Assembly: GCA_963832875.1 (NCBI GenBank)
Contig: CAWHWB010000014.1
Coordinates: 62,001 to 126,000 of the forward strand
DNA: 64,000 bases
DNA from: AP-15 sp963832875
GTDB taxonomy: Bacteria > Pseudomonadota > Alphaproteobacteria > ATCC43930 > CGMCC-115725
Direction: 5' to 3'
Positions within the stretch are counted from its first letter, which is position 1. Every line of letters starts with the position of its first letter. The notes below the pieces were generated by a model. The model was not told where the DNA came from, made no database searches, and saw nothing but the letters and a program-made list of their open reading frames with translations. Shown piece by piece: positions 9,367-17,939 of the stretch. Position numbers and translations under genes: made by a program.

Positions 9367-10254
9367 TTAAATGGAAAGTTCGGACATGCCGCGGCGCCGG
9401 CAGGCCGCGACAAGCGTGTTGCGCAGCAGACAGGCGATGGTCATCGGACCGACCCCACCCGGTACCGGGGTGATCGCACCCGCAATCTCGCGCACCGCCG
9501 CAAAATCGACGTCGCCAACCAGCCGGCTGCCGCCATCCGGTCCGGCAATTGGGCTGATGCCGGCATCGATCACCGTGGCCCCGGGCTTGACCCAGCTAGC
9601 CTTGACCATCAACGGCCGGCCGGTCGCGGCCACCAGGAGGTCGGCGCGGCGAGCGACCGTGGCGGCATCGGGCGTCTTCGAATGGGCCGTCGTGACCGTG
9701 CAGTCGGCCGCCAGCAGCAATGCCGCCAGAGGCTTGCCGACGATGTTCGAGCGCCCGAGCACCACCGCCTCGGCGCCGCCGAGGTGCGGATGCACGGTCT
9801 CGAGCAGCATCAGAATGCCCTGCGGCGTGCACGGCACGAGGCCGCGAAGCCCGACCCACAGCCGTCCGACATTGACCGGGTGAAAGCCGTCCACGTCCTT
9901 TTCCGGGTTCATCGCGGCGATGACGCGATGAACCGCGATCTGCGGAGGCAGCGGCAATTGAACCAGAATGCCGTCGACCCGCTCGTCGAGGTTCAGCCGG
10001 CCGATCTCGGCGACGAGCCTCGACTCGGCGGCGTCGGCGGGCAGACGCTGCTCGAACGAGGCGAGGCCGGCGGCGGCACAGGCGCCGCTCTTGGCGCGGA
10101 CATAGCTGCGGCTCGCCGGGTCGTCACCGACCAGGATCGTGGCGAGGCCGGGGGTGAAGCCATGCCGGTCGCGCAACTGCACGGCGGCGGCGGCGACGCG
10201 CCGGCGCAGCCCAGCGGCGATCGCCTTGCCGTCGATGATTTGGGCACCCGCCAT
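9367..10254 (-). CDS. folD: Bifunctional methylenetetrahydrofolate dehydrogenase / cyclohydrolase
   Basis: Converts 5,10-methylene-THF to 10-formyl-THF, supplying one-carbon units. 295 residues from ATG 10254. Motifs: SYVRAKSGACAAAGL (here Ser-Gly replaces the more usual Lys-residue neighbourhood KxxxCxxxG), DGILVQLPLPPQI, NPEKDVDGFHPVNVGRL, PCTPQGI, VVLGRSNIVGKPLA (NADP site) and PVPGGVGPMTIACLL. A frame-open upstream extension to 10389 runs through the 15-bp tandem repeats and is not conserved. A GGAG element lies about 10 bases before the ATG. Divergent from the gene starting at 10403. Confidence 0.94.
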   Translation of the reverse strand: MAGAQIIDGKAIAAGLRRRVAAAAVQLRDRHGFTPGLATILVGDDPASRSYVRAKSGACAAAGLASFEQRLPADAAESRLVAEIGRLNLDERVDGILVQLPLPPQIAVHRVIAAMNPEKDVDGFHPVNVGRLWVGLRGLVPCTPQGILMLLETVHPHLGGAEAVVLGRSNIVGKPLAALLLAADCTVTTAHSKTPDAATVARRADLLVAATGRPLMVKASWVKPGATVIDAGISPIAGPDGGSRLVGDVDFAAVREIAGAITPVPGGVGPMTIACLLRNTLVAACRRRGMSELSI

Positions 10255-10321
10255 GCCGCTCTCTCCGTTCCGGCACCAGCATCGGCAAAATCTATACCGG
10301 GTCCGGCGACCCAATGCTGAC

Positions 10322-10351
10322 ATTATCGGTGGGTCGATTATCGGTGGGTCG
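10322..10351. repeat. 15-bp perfect tandem duplication
   Basis: The unit ATTATCGGTGGGTCG occurs twice back to back, followed by a degenerate third unit. It sits in the divergent intergenic region between folD and the PEP-mutase family gene, about 50 bp before the latter's Shine-Dalgarno, so copy number could change promoter spacing. Whether it is functional is unknown. Confidence 0.8.
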
Positions 10352-10402
10352 ATTGGCGGCTCGGCGATCCGACTGGGTCGCTGCGGCAAAGGAGGATGGG
10401 GA

Positions 10403-11275
10403 ATGACGATGCGGCAAAAGATGCGCCGGCTGGTCGAGCGCGCCGGCTACGCGATAGTGCCGGGCGCGTACGACACGCTGACCGCGCGACTGGTGGAACA
10501 GGCCGGGTTCGAGGCCGTCTATCTGACCGGCGGCGGCTATTCGCGCGCGAACGGCTATCCCGATCTCGGGCTTTTGACGCTTTCCGAAAACGTCCGCTTT
10601 ATCGGGCTGACGGTCGAGGCGGTCGGGATACCGGTCATCGCCGACGCCGACACCGGCTATGGCAACGCGATCAACGTGATCCGCACGGTCAGGGAATACG
10701 AGAAGTCGGGGGTCGCCGCCTTTCATATCGAGGACCAGGCCTCGCCGAAGAAATGCGGCCATTACGAGGGCAAGGAAGTCGTCTCGGTCGGCGAGATGGT
10801 CGGCAAGATCAAGGCCGCGGTCGATACCCGCCAGGACGCCGATCTGATCATCATCGCCCGCTCCGACGCGCGCGCGATCGAGGGGCTGGAGGCGGCGATT
10901 GACCGGGTCAACGCTTATCTCGAAGCCGGCGCCGACGTCGGCTTTGTCGAGGCCCCACAGAATTTCGACGAGCTGCGCGTCGTCGCGCGGCGGGTCGCCG
11001 GGCCGGCGCTGGTCAACGTCTTCGAGGGCGGCAAGACCCCGATGGTGCCGGCCGCGGAGCTCGAGGCTATGGGTTTCCGCCTGGGCATCTATCCCTCGCA
11101 GACCCATCGGGCCGCGATCCGCGCCGCGCAAAAGGTATTGGCCGCTCTGAAGCAGGAGGGCGACACGACCCGCATAGAAGCCGATCTCGTCACTTTTCAG
11201 GAGCGCGAAGAAGCGGTCGGCACCGCCCGCTGGCGCGAGCTCGAAGAAAAATACCTTCGGATCGACACGAGATGA
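10403..11275 (+). CDS. Isocitrate lyase / PEP mutase family C-C lyase
   Basis: 290 residues, a complete TIM barrel of the isocitrate lyase/phosphoenolpyruvate mutase superfamily. Visible are the nucleotide-free metal site IADADTGYGNAINVI, FHIEDQASPKKCGHYEGKEV (the family's CGH signature with catalytic Cys), ARSDARAIEGLEAAI and VEAPQNFDEL. Members include 2-methylisocitrate lyase, oxaloacetate decarboxylase and 2,3-dimethylmalate lyase; the sequence alone does not settle the substrate. No methylcitrate cycle genes are adjacent, so 2-methylisocitrate lyase is not favoured. ATG 10403 is chosen because AAAGGAGG lies 8 bases upstream. Confidence 0.85.
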   Translation: MTMRQKMRRLVERAGYAIVPGAYDTLTARLVEQAGFEAVYLTGGGYSRANGYPDLGLLTLSENVRFIGLTVEAVGIPVIADADTGYGNAINVIRTVREYEKSGVAAFHIEDQASPKKCGHYEGKEVVSVGEMVGKIKAAVDTRQDADLIIIARSDARAIEGLEAAIDRVNAYLEAGADVGFVEAPQNFDELRVVARRVAGPALVNVFEGGKTPMVPAAELEAMGFRLGIYPSQTHRAAIRAAQKVLAALKQEGDTTRIEADLVTFQEREEAVGTARWRELEEKYLRIDTR

Positions 11276-11340
11276 TTCCGGAGCTGCCGCGCGACGCGGC
11301 GCAGCCGCAAATATGCTAAGCTGCGGCGAGTGCAAACCAG

Positions 11341-12369
11341 GTGTGTTCGCCGCGCATGCAGAGCGGTGCCGCCAACGCGACCCTCTCGCCCTCCCGTCCG
11401 GCGCCAGCGCCGGACGATCGCGGGGCGTCGCTGTCGATTCGGCTGAGCGCCGTCATCGTCGCGGCGACGATCGACCAACCGCGGATGTTGGCCGTGAAGC
11501 TCGGACAGGAGCCGGTCGAGGCGCTGCCCTCTGGCCCGCTCGAGATCGAGCACCGCACCCTGGAAGTCGGACTGCGGGCCTGGGTCGAACGGCAGACGAG
11601 CCAAAAGCTCGGTTATGTCGAGCAGCTTTACACGTTCGGCGACCGCGATCGGATCGAAAGCGAGGACGCCCGCCCGGGCCGAGCCTTGACCGTCGCCTAT
11701 CTGGCCCTGGTCCGGGAGGCCCGGACGGGGGGAGCCGCAGCAGCCGAGTGGCACAGCTGGTATCGCTATTTCCCGTGGGAGGACTGGCGCGCCGGCAAGC
11801 CGGCAGCATTGCCGCCGCTTGAAGATCGGCTCGCCCGGTGGGCGCGAGGCCCCGTCGCTGAGGCCGAGCAGCGCCTGCGCCTAGAGCGGCTGGGTCTGGC
11901 TTTTTCTGCTTCCTGGAACGAAGAACTGGTGCTCGATCGCTATGAATTGCTCTACGAGGCGGGTCTGATCCCGGAGGCTTGGCGCGATGTAGTCCGCCCG
12001 ATCCCGCCGACCGACGGGCCGGTTTTCGGGGTATCGATGGCGGCCGACCACCGCCGCATCCTGGCCACTGCGATCGGTCGGCTGCGCGGCAAGATCAAAT
12101 ATCGCCCGGTCGTCTTTGAGCTGATGCCGCCATCCTTCACCCTGCTGCAATTGCAGCGAACGGTCGAGGCGCTGTCGGGGGTTCGGTTGCACAAGCAGAA
12201 TTTCCGCCGGCTGGTCGAGCAGCAGGGCCTGGTCGAGGAAACCGGCGGGATCAGCGCCAAAACCGGTGGCCGGCCGGCGCGTCTGGTGCGGTTTCGCCGC
12301 GAGGTCCTGCTCGAACGGCCGGCGCCGGGGCTGCGACTGCGCGCCGGCCGCCGCGCGCCGGCCGCTTGA
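11341..12369 (+). CDS. NAD regulator: Nudix-like / winged-helix transcription factor (NrtR type)
   Basis: 342 residues from GTG 11341; ATG 11356 is an equally possible start and neither has a good ribosome site. The first 200 residues are a Nudix-fold domain (YVEQLYTFGDRDR, ALTVAYLALV), the last about 130 a winged helix (KIKYRPVVFELMPPSFTL, RLHKQNFRRLVEQQGLVEE, TGGRPARLVRF) typical of alphaproteobacterial NAD regulators. The Nudix box is degenerate: the segment around GPLEIEHRTLEVGLRAWVE lacks the REUXEE acidic cluster, so it likely binds rather than hydrolyses an NAD-related ligand. No NAD-synthesis gene is adjacent. Confidence 0.82.
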   Translation: MCSPRMQSGAANATLSPSRPAPAPDDRGASLSIRLSAVIVAATIDQPRMLAVKLGQEPVEALPSGPLEIEHRTLEVGLRAWVERQTSQKLGYVEQLYTFGDRDRIESEDARPGRALTVAYLALVREARTGGAAAAEWHSWYRYFPWEDWRAGKPAALPPLEDRLARWARGPVAEAEQRLRLERLGLAFSASWNEELVLDRYELLYEAGLIPEAWRDVVRPIPPTDGPVFGVSMAADHRRILATAIGRLRGKIKYRPVVFELMPPSFTLLQLQRTVEALSGVRLHKQNFRRLVEQQGLVEETGGISAKTGGRPARLVRFRREVLLERPAPGLRLRAGRRAPAA

Positions 12370-12549
12370 CAACGCGGAAGCTGATCTGGTATTGATCGCA
12401 GATGTTGAAACATCGGGTTCTGATTTTGGCATTTAAGTTAAATTTTCGAAGTTTGCACGATCCACGAATATTATGCTACTTGCTCGTCGGATACACTCTA
12501 TCGCCTATGCGACTGGAAAAAAATCACCTGATCGGGGGAAGAATTAACC

Positions 12550-13509
12550 ATGACAGGTGCCGATGAAGCGGTCGTCGAGCTTTCAGTCGGGGCCGATCCT
12601 TCGTTCGTCGCGGCGGCGCACGGTCCGCCGACGCGGCCTCCCGAGCACCATCGTTTCACCGAAGATCCGACGGCGATGCGCGCCGTGATCGCGCGCCAAC
12701 GCCAAGAGCTCGACGGCTGCCGCGCCACGATCGACGAATTGCGGCAGCGCGTGGCCCAGGCCGCCGCGGCACGCTCTGCCAAGGCGGATCTGCTTGCCGA
12801 GATGAGCCATGAGCTGCGCACCCCGCTCAACGCTGTCATCGGCTTTGGCGAAATCATGCAGTCGGAAGCGTTCGGCCCTATCGGCCACCCAACTTATCGC
12901 AACTACCTCGACGACATCATCTTCTGCGGACGGCACCTGCTCGCTATCGTCGACGACACGCTCGAGCTCGCCCGGTGCGAGGCCGGCAAAACGGCATTGA
13001 AGGAAGAGCCGGTCGCGCTCGAGGCGGTCGTCGACGAGGCCATTCGGCTGGTCGCGCCGATGGCCGAGCGGGCCGGGGTCGCGCTCGTCCGGCTGCGGGG
13101 CGCGACCGAGCTGCCGCTGCTTTTCTGCGATCGCCTGCGCGTGCGCCAAATCTTGCTGAATGCGCTGGCGAACGCGGTCAAGTTCACCGAATTGGGCGGC
13201 AGGGTCGAGATCGCCGCCGATTTGTCAGAGGGCCTCACGATCGTCGTCAGGGACACCGGCATCGGCATCGAGCCCGACAGCATCCCGCTCGCTCTCTCCC
13301 GTTTTGGCCAGGTCCCGTCGAACGACCAGGTCCCGTCGAGTGGGACCCGGCGCCGCGACGGTTTCGGCTTGGGCCTGACCTTGGCGACCGCCTTGACTGA
13401 ACAGCATGGCGGCACGCTTACTCTGCACAGCACGCCGCGGACCGGCACGATGCTGCGCATCGCCTTCCCGGCCAGCCGGATCGCGGCAAGAAACCGGGAC
13501 GAGGCGTAG
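12550..13509 (+). CDS. Soluble sensor histidine kinase
   Basis: 319 residues, no transmembrane segment. Residues 1-60 are variable, about 50-80 look coiled-coil, then HisKA with the phospho-acceptor in SHELRTPLNAVIGFGE, and an HATPase_c domain with the N box NALANAVKFTE, G1 RDTGIGIE and G2 GFGLGLTLATAL. A 6-residue in-frame tandem duplication (QVPSND/QVPSSG, 13308-13343) lies in the ATP-lid region between G1 and G2. No sensor domain or cognate regulator is adjacent. The 180 bp upstream are unusually AT-rich for this genome, suggesting its own promoter; GGGGAAG lies 9 bases before the ATG. Confidence 0.88.
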   Translation: MTGADEAVVELSVGADPSFVAAAHGPPTRPPEHHRFTEDPTAMRAVIARQRQELDGCRATIDELRQRVAQAAAARSAKADLLAEMSHELRTPLNAVIGFGEIMQSEAFGPIGHPTYRNYLDDIIFCGRHLLAIVDDTLELARCEAGKTALKEEPVALEAVVDEAIRLVAPMAERAGVALVRLRGATELPLLFCDRLRVRQILLNALANAVKFTELGGRVEIAADLSEGLTIVVRDTGIGIEPDSIPLALSRFGQVPSNDQVPSSGTRRRDGFGLGLTLATALTEQHGGTLTLHSTPRTGTMLRIAFPASRIAARNRDEA

Positions 13510-13541
13510 GCGACGGTTTGCCGACGGCCTGACGCCCTCCT

Positions 13542-13890
13542 TTAGGGGCGCGATGCGGTTTCGGGCAAGGTTCTCTGCCGGCGATAGCTCAGCGCTTCGG
13601 CCACATGACGGCGGCCGACGATGGCGGCACCTTCGAGGTCGGCCAGGGTGCGGGCGACGCGAAGCAGCCGGTGATAGCCGCGCGCCGAAAGGCGCAGCCG
13701 GTCCGTGGCCCGCACCAAGAGCGCGCGCCCGTCCGCTGCCGCGCCGCCCGCCTGCGACCGACTGGATCATCCCGAGCTCCGAGGCTTCCGAAGGTTCGAG
13801 CGGCAATAATGCCGGCGGCCGCGCCGCCTGCATCGACTCGCCCGCTCCCGGCGGCCAGACCATCAGAGATTCTGGCCGTCGTCGGGTCAT
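13542..13890 (-). pseudogene. Relic of a comM (Mg-chelatase-like ATPase) gene, internally deleted
   Basis: Two pieces of the intact comM at 15806-17338 are recognisable here on the same strand. Positions 13542-13745 match its 3' end (C terminus LSYRRQRTLPETASRP versus LSYRRQRTLPESATRA, with a stop at 13542). Positions about 13746-13890 match the Walker A region (MVWPPGAGESM versus MVGPPGSGKSM, then ELGMIQSVAGG). Several hundred bases between them are missing, the frames disagree at the junction, and the Walker Lys is Glu. Clearly non-functional. Confidence 0.8.
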
Positions 13891-14478
13891 CTCGGAGGGC
13901 GTCGGCCACGTCGGTTTGCGGTTTCCGCCCGTGCAGTGATGTCACCTCGGAGCGACAACGCCGCCTCCTCCCTGGCGTTCCCCGACGTGCAGTCACTGGA
14001 GAATGCCGTTCTGGCGTTTTGCCGATAGGAGAGCGTCGACCCGATAAACCCGCTTATGCCGGCCGAGAGCGATCCTCCTGCGATCGTTTATCGCGCGGGT
14101 AACGGTTTAATCCGACATTCTCCGGATTCCCGAGCGTTTGAACGTGATTTTCCGTTCCTGTGGTGCCCGCCGCAGCGGAATTCGATCGCAGTTGACCCCG
14201 TTGATCGCGGAAGCGGCGACACGCTCTGCCTCGCGGGGCCTGAACTCGCTGCGTCGCGTTCATGAAGGCGCACCTCGAGCGTCCTCGTCCACCGCATCTG
14301 ACCTGATCCCTCGGTCACGCCGGCGCGGATGATGCCCGCAACCGGACAATCGAGGACAGGATTTCGGCGAACATCTGGCGCGACACCGCCCCCTACAAAG
14401 CTGGCTGGGGTTCCTTCGGTACTGGCGGACACGCCACTCATGGGTGAAAAACGACCCATCGGCCAATTGGAGGAAGCT
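13891..14478. other. 588-bp stretch with no recognisable gene
   Basis: Lies between the comM relic and the broken secreted-protein gene. Only short frames without family resemblance, ribosome sites or conserved motifs are present. It probably contains the promoter of the gene at 14479; GGAGGAAG lies directly before that start. Confidence 0.5.
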
Positions 14479-15057
14479 ATGGTTCATTGCATCGGAGCCG
14501 CGCAAGAGAAAACGCGCCGATCGGTTTTATACGCTGCATCCGTTATAGCAGCAGCGACGGTCGCGGCGACGTTGAGCGAGGCGGCGCCAGCGGCGGAGAG
14601 TGAGGCGGGGCCTGCAACGGCGGACCTCGGGACCAGCGACGCCCCGATTGTCATCTCGCCGCTTACCTGGAACCCAACCTACCTTCCACTCACTCCATTC
14701 AAGGCGACCAGCGGACTCTATCACCTGCAATACCAGCTTCTTGTTATGAATGTGTTTAATAGGCCAGCCGCGGTTGTCGGCAGCGACGTTCTTGACGCGC
14801 ATACCCGCCAAGCAACCGGGCACAACCAGTCAAACAGCGATGACGGCCATGACATCCGACTGAAGCTGCGGCCATTCGCTAGTACGGGCGAAGGCCACGC
14901 CGCGGACTTCGTGAGCGCGGTTCCCGCAGGTCAAGCCGGCCTGATGTACTTTTACCTCAGCTACCCGAGCGTCGATGCCATTCCCGCACGCCTCCGGCAT
15001 CGTTTCACAGTCGGGGGCGGCGACACTAGCCCGGTCACCGCAACCGCGCCGGGCTGA
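14479..15057 (+). CDS. Secreted protein, N-terminal half of a probably split M23-type gene
   Basis: 192 residues from ATG 14479, chosen for the GGAGG 5 bases upstream. After a signal peptide (SVLYAASVIAAATVAATLSE) comes a domain with PIVISPLTWNPTYLPLTP and LLVMNVFNRPAAVVGSDVLD. I recall this pattern as the N-terminal part of larger secreted proteins that continue into a PAIVI...RG.GW...NG segment and an M23 metallopeptidase domain. Exactly that continuation begins 5 bp downstream in another frame. The stop is therefore likely a frameshift product and not a native C terminus. Confidence 0.65.
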   Translation: MVHCIGAAQEKTRRSVLYAASVIAAATVAATLSEAAPAAESEAGPATADLGTSDAPIVISPLTWNPTYLPLTPFKATSGLYHLQYQLLVMNVFNRPAAVVGSDVLDAHTRQATGHNQSNSDDGHDIRLKLRPFASTGEGHAADFVSAVPAGQAGLMYFYLSYPSVDAIPARLRHRFTVGGGDTSPVTATAPG

Positions 15058-15062
15058 CACGG

Positions 15063-15611
15063 GTGAGCAACGAACCGGCCATCGTGATCGAGCCAACAAT
15101 GCGCGGCTCCGGATGGCTGAATGGGAACGGGGCCGGGCCGTCCGTCTATGAGCACCGCATGATATTGCAGCCGGCCAACGGGACCGCGAAGCCCGTCCAG
15201 GCTTATGCCATCGACTGGCTCAAGCTCGATGAGCGGGCTCACACGTTCGATGGCTTCTTCGGCTACGGGCAGCCAATCCTCTCCGCGACCGACGGCGTCG
15301 TGGTGCACGCCGAGGACGGCTTCCCGAACCAGATTCCAAATAAACCCGAACCAGTGAAACAAGCCAAAGCAGCCTACGGAAATAATGTCATCGTTGCGAT
15401 CGGCGATAGAAAATACGCGATCTACTGCCACTTGAAGCCGGGCAGCGTTGCGGTGAAAGTCGGCGAGCATGTGCGCGCCCGAGGTCAGCTTGCCGAGTTG
15501 GGCAATTCGGGAAACACCACCGCGCCGCACTTGCATTTTCAAATTTCGGATGCGCCCTCTATTTTCGACGCGAACTCGCTACCGTTCGTCGTCAACTCGA
15601 TGCTATCGTGA
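15063..15611 (+). CDS. M23-type metallopeptidase domain, C-terminal half of a probably split gene
   Basis: 182 residues from GTG 15063 with no convincing ribosome site and no signal peptide of its own. Contains PAIVIEPTMRGSGWLNGNG, AIDWLKLD, YAIYCHLKPGSVAVKVGEHV and APHLHFQIS, the LytM/M23 fold with the HLH zinc motif. The His usually four residues before the Asp of AIDW is absent, so catalysis is uncertain. The frame is open upstream of 15063 (LTRVSNEPAIV), and joining to the preceding gene needs a 1-base deletion or 2-base insertion to be undone. Could be programmed frameshifting, mutation or a sequence error. Confidence 0.65.
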   Translation: MSNEPAIVIEPTMRGSGWLNGNGAGPSVYEHRMILQPANGTAKPVQAYAIDWLKLDERAHTFDGFFGYGQPILSATDGVVVHAEDGFPNQIPNKPEPVKQAKAAYGNNVIVAIGDRKYAIYCHLKPGSVAVKVGEHVRARGQLAELGNSGNTTAPHLHFQISDAPSIFDANSLPFVVNSMLS

Positions 15612-15805
15612 GCGCATGGTGGGGGCCTTTCCCCGACTGTCGACGAAATGCTCCTGAAGAATTTCGTCCCCAAGTTTGATCGCGCCGGTGCGGCCTGGCG
15701 GAAACTGGAAATGCCACTGCAGGGCGACGTGATCGACTTTTCGTAGCGCCACAGCCGCGGCCCACAGGACGACGTGGTGCTGGAAGAGCGCGTAGCCCAG
15801 AGCAA

Positions 15806-17338
15806 TCACGCCCGCGTGGCGCTTTCGGGCAGGGTGCGCTGACGGCGGTAGCTCAGCGCTTCGGCCACATGCCGGCGGCCGACGATGGCGGCACCTTCGA
15901 GGTCGGCCAGGGTGCGGGCGACCCGCAGCACCCGGTGATAGCCGCGCGCCGACAGGCGCAGCCGTTCCGCGGCCCGCACCAAGAGCGCGCGCCCGTCCGG
16001 GTCGGGTGCAGCGATGTCGTCGAGCAGGGCGCCGTCGGCCTCGGCGTTGGTGCCGATCCGCTGTTCCTGCGGCAGATCGGCATAGCGCATCGCCTGGCGC
16101 TTGCGCGCCGCCGCGACCCGCCGGGCGACCGCGGCGCTGTCCTCGCTGGGCGACGGCAAGGTGAGATCCGCGGGGGAGACCGCGGGCACGTCGATATGCA
16201 GATCGATGCGGTCCAAGAGCGGACCCGAGAGCCGACCCTGGTAGTCCTCGGCGCAGCGCGGCGCCCGGCCGCAGGCCTGTTCGGCGAAATGGCCGCACCG
16301 GCACGGGTTCATCGCCGCGATCAGCTGAAACCGGGCCGGATAAGTGACGTGCCCGTTGGCGCGGGCGATCGTGACGCGACCGGTTTCGAGCGGCTGGCGC
16401 AAGGCTTCGAGCGCCGCGCGATTGAACTCCGGCAATTCGTCGAGAAACAAGACGCCCTGATGGGCGAGAGAGATCTCTCCCGGGCGCGCCCGCATGCCGC
16501 CGCCGACGAGCGCCGGGAGCGAGGCTGAATGGTGCGGCTCGCGGAATGGCCGTTCGCGCGACAGCCCGGTGCTGCGCAGACCGCCGGCGACCGACTGGAT
16601 CATGCCGAGTTCGAGCGCTTCCGCGGGTTCCAAGGGCGGCAGCAGGCCGGGCAGGCGCGCCGCCAGCATCGACTTTCCCGAACCCGGCGGACCCACCATC
16701 AACAAATTGTGACCGCCCGCCGCCGCGATCTCGATCGCGCGCTTGGCGCTTTCTTGGCCCTTCACATCCCGGAGGTCGAGCCCCGCCGTGCGCGAGGCGG
16801 CCAGGCGCGGCTCGGGCGGTGGCAACAGCTGGGTCCCTTTGAAGTGATTGACAATCGCCAGCAGGCTCGGGGCGGCGACGATCTCGATCTCCCCGGCCCA
16901 CGCCGCCTCGCCGCCGCACGCAGCCGGGCAGATGATGCCGCAGTCGCGGCTGGCCGCGGCAAGGCCGGCGAGCAGCACCCCGGCGACGCCGGTCAGCGAG
17001 CCGTCGAGCGACAGCTCGCCCAATGCCGTGTAGGAGACGAGCTCGTCGGCCGGCAATGCCTCCATCGCCACCAGCAGCGCCAACGCGATCGGCAGGTCGA
17101 AGTGGCTGCCTTCCTTCAGTACGTCGGCCGGAGCGAGATTGACCGTGATCCGCTTGGGCGGCAAGGCGAGGCCCAGCGATTGGAGCGCCGAGCGGACCCG
17201 TTCGCGCGATTCGGCGACCGCCTTGTCGGGCAGGCCGACCACGGTGAAAGTCGGCAGCCCCGAGGCGATCATCACCTGGGTTTCGACCTCAAGCACCTCG
17301 ATGCCGTGAAACGCCACCGTCCGAACCTGCGCGGCCAT
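15806..17338 (-). CDS. comM: YifB/ComM family Mg-chelatase-like AAA+ ATPase
   Basis: 510 residues. N-terminal Lon-type fold (GIEVLEVETQVMIASGLPTF, VVGLPDKAVAESRERVRSAL), then an AAA+ module with Walker A MVGPPGSGKSMLAARLPG, Walker B LFLDELPEF and the sensor region FQLIAAMNPCRCG. A Cys-rich segment (CRCGHFAEQACGRAPRC) and the C-terminal ARTLADLEGAAIVGRRHVAEAL follow. ComM is a hexameric helicase aiding branch migration in natural transformation in Vibrio, where it is characterised. Intact here, unlike the relic 2 kb away. Confidence 0.92.
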   Translation of the reverse strand: MAAQVRTVAFHGIEVLEVETQVMIASGLPTFTVVGLPDKAVAESRERVRSALQSLGLALPPKRITVNLAPADVLKEGSHFDLPIALALLVAMEALPADELVSYTALGELSLDGSLTGVAGVLLAGLAAASRDCGIICPAACGGEAAWAGEIEIVAAPSLLAIVNHFKGTQLLPPPEPRLAASRTAGLDLRDVKGQESAKRAIEIAAAGGHNLLMVGPPGSGKSMLAARLPGLLPPLEPAEALELGMIQSVAGGLRSTGLSRERPFREPHHSASLPALVGGGMRARPGEISLAHQGVLFLDELPEFNRAALEALRQPLETGRVTIARANGHVTYPARFQLIAAMNPCRCGHFAEQACGRAPRCAEDYQGRLSGPLLDRIDLHIDVPAVSPADLTLPSPSEDSAAVARRVAAARKRQAMRYADLPQEQRIGTNAEADGALLDDIAAPDPDGRALLVRAAERLRLSARGYHRVLRVARTLADLEGAAIVGRRHVAEALSYRRQRTLPESATRA

Positions 17339-17507
17339 TTGCCTGCCCGCTTCTTAACCACAAGTCGAATGTAGATGCGGTCGGGCAGCAACGCCAGCGC
17401 CACGGCGATCGATCTCAGCGCAACGACTGTGCAATCGCCGCTGTCGGGGTTAACATCTATGCTTCCGGCGGCTGGTCCGGCCGGAGAACCATGCGAGGGA
17501 GACTGCC

Positions 17508-17939
17508 ATGGCCGACAACGCCACTTGGCTCGCCTGGGAGCCGCGCGTGCTGAGCATCCTCCGCTTTGTCGCCGGCCTCTGCTTTCTGGAGCACGGCACG
17601 TCAAAGCTGTTCGGCTTTCCGCCTGCGGCGATGTTTGCTCACCTGCACTTGGCATCGCTGATCGGGGTGCAGGGCGTGATCGAGTTGGTCGGCGGAGCAC
17701 TGGTGTGTATCGGGTTGTTCACCCGGCCGGCCGCTTTCATCCTGTCCGGTGACATGGCGGTCGCGTATTTCATGGTACATTTTCAGAAGAGCTATTTCCC
17801 GGCGCTGAACGGCGGCGACGCGGCAATCCTCTATTGCTTTATCTTTTTCTATCTGTTTGTCGCGGGCGCCGGGGTTTGGAGCCTTGATCGGCTGCTCGCG
17901 CCGCGCTCGGCTCGGATCTCAGGGGTCGCCAGGGTCTGA
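17508..17939 (+). CDS. DoxX family membrane protein
   Basis: 143 residues with four predicted hydrophobic segments. LRFVAGLCFLEHGTSKLFGF opens the DoxX domain, followed by GVQGVIELVGGALVCIGLFT and AYFMVHFQKSYFPALNGGD, all typical of the family. An AGGGAG element lies before the ATG. The 3' end overlaps the converging hddC-gmhB gene by about 20 bp. DoxX-family proteins are inner-membrane proteins often tied to redox or sulfur stress; no specific substrate can be assigned. Confidence 0.88.
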   Translation: MADNATWLAWEPRVLSILRFVAGLCFLEHGTSKLFGFPPAAMFAHLHLASLIGVQGVIELVGGALVCIGLFTRPAAFILSGDMAVAYFMVHFQKSYFPALNGGDAAILYCFIFFYLFVAGAGVWSLDRLLAPRSARISGVARV

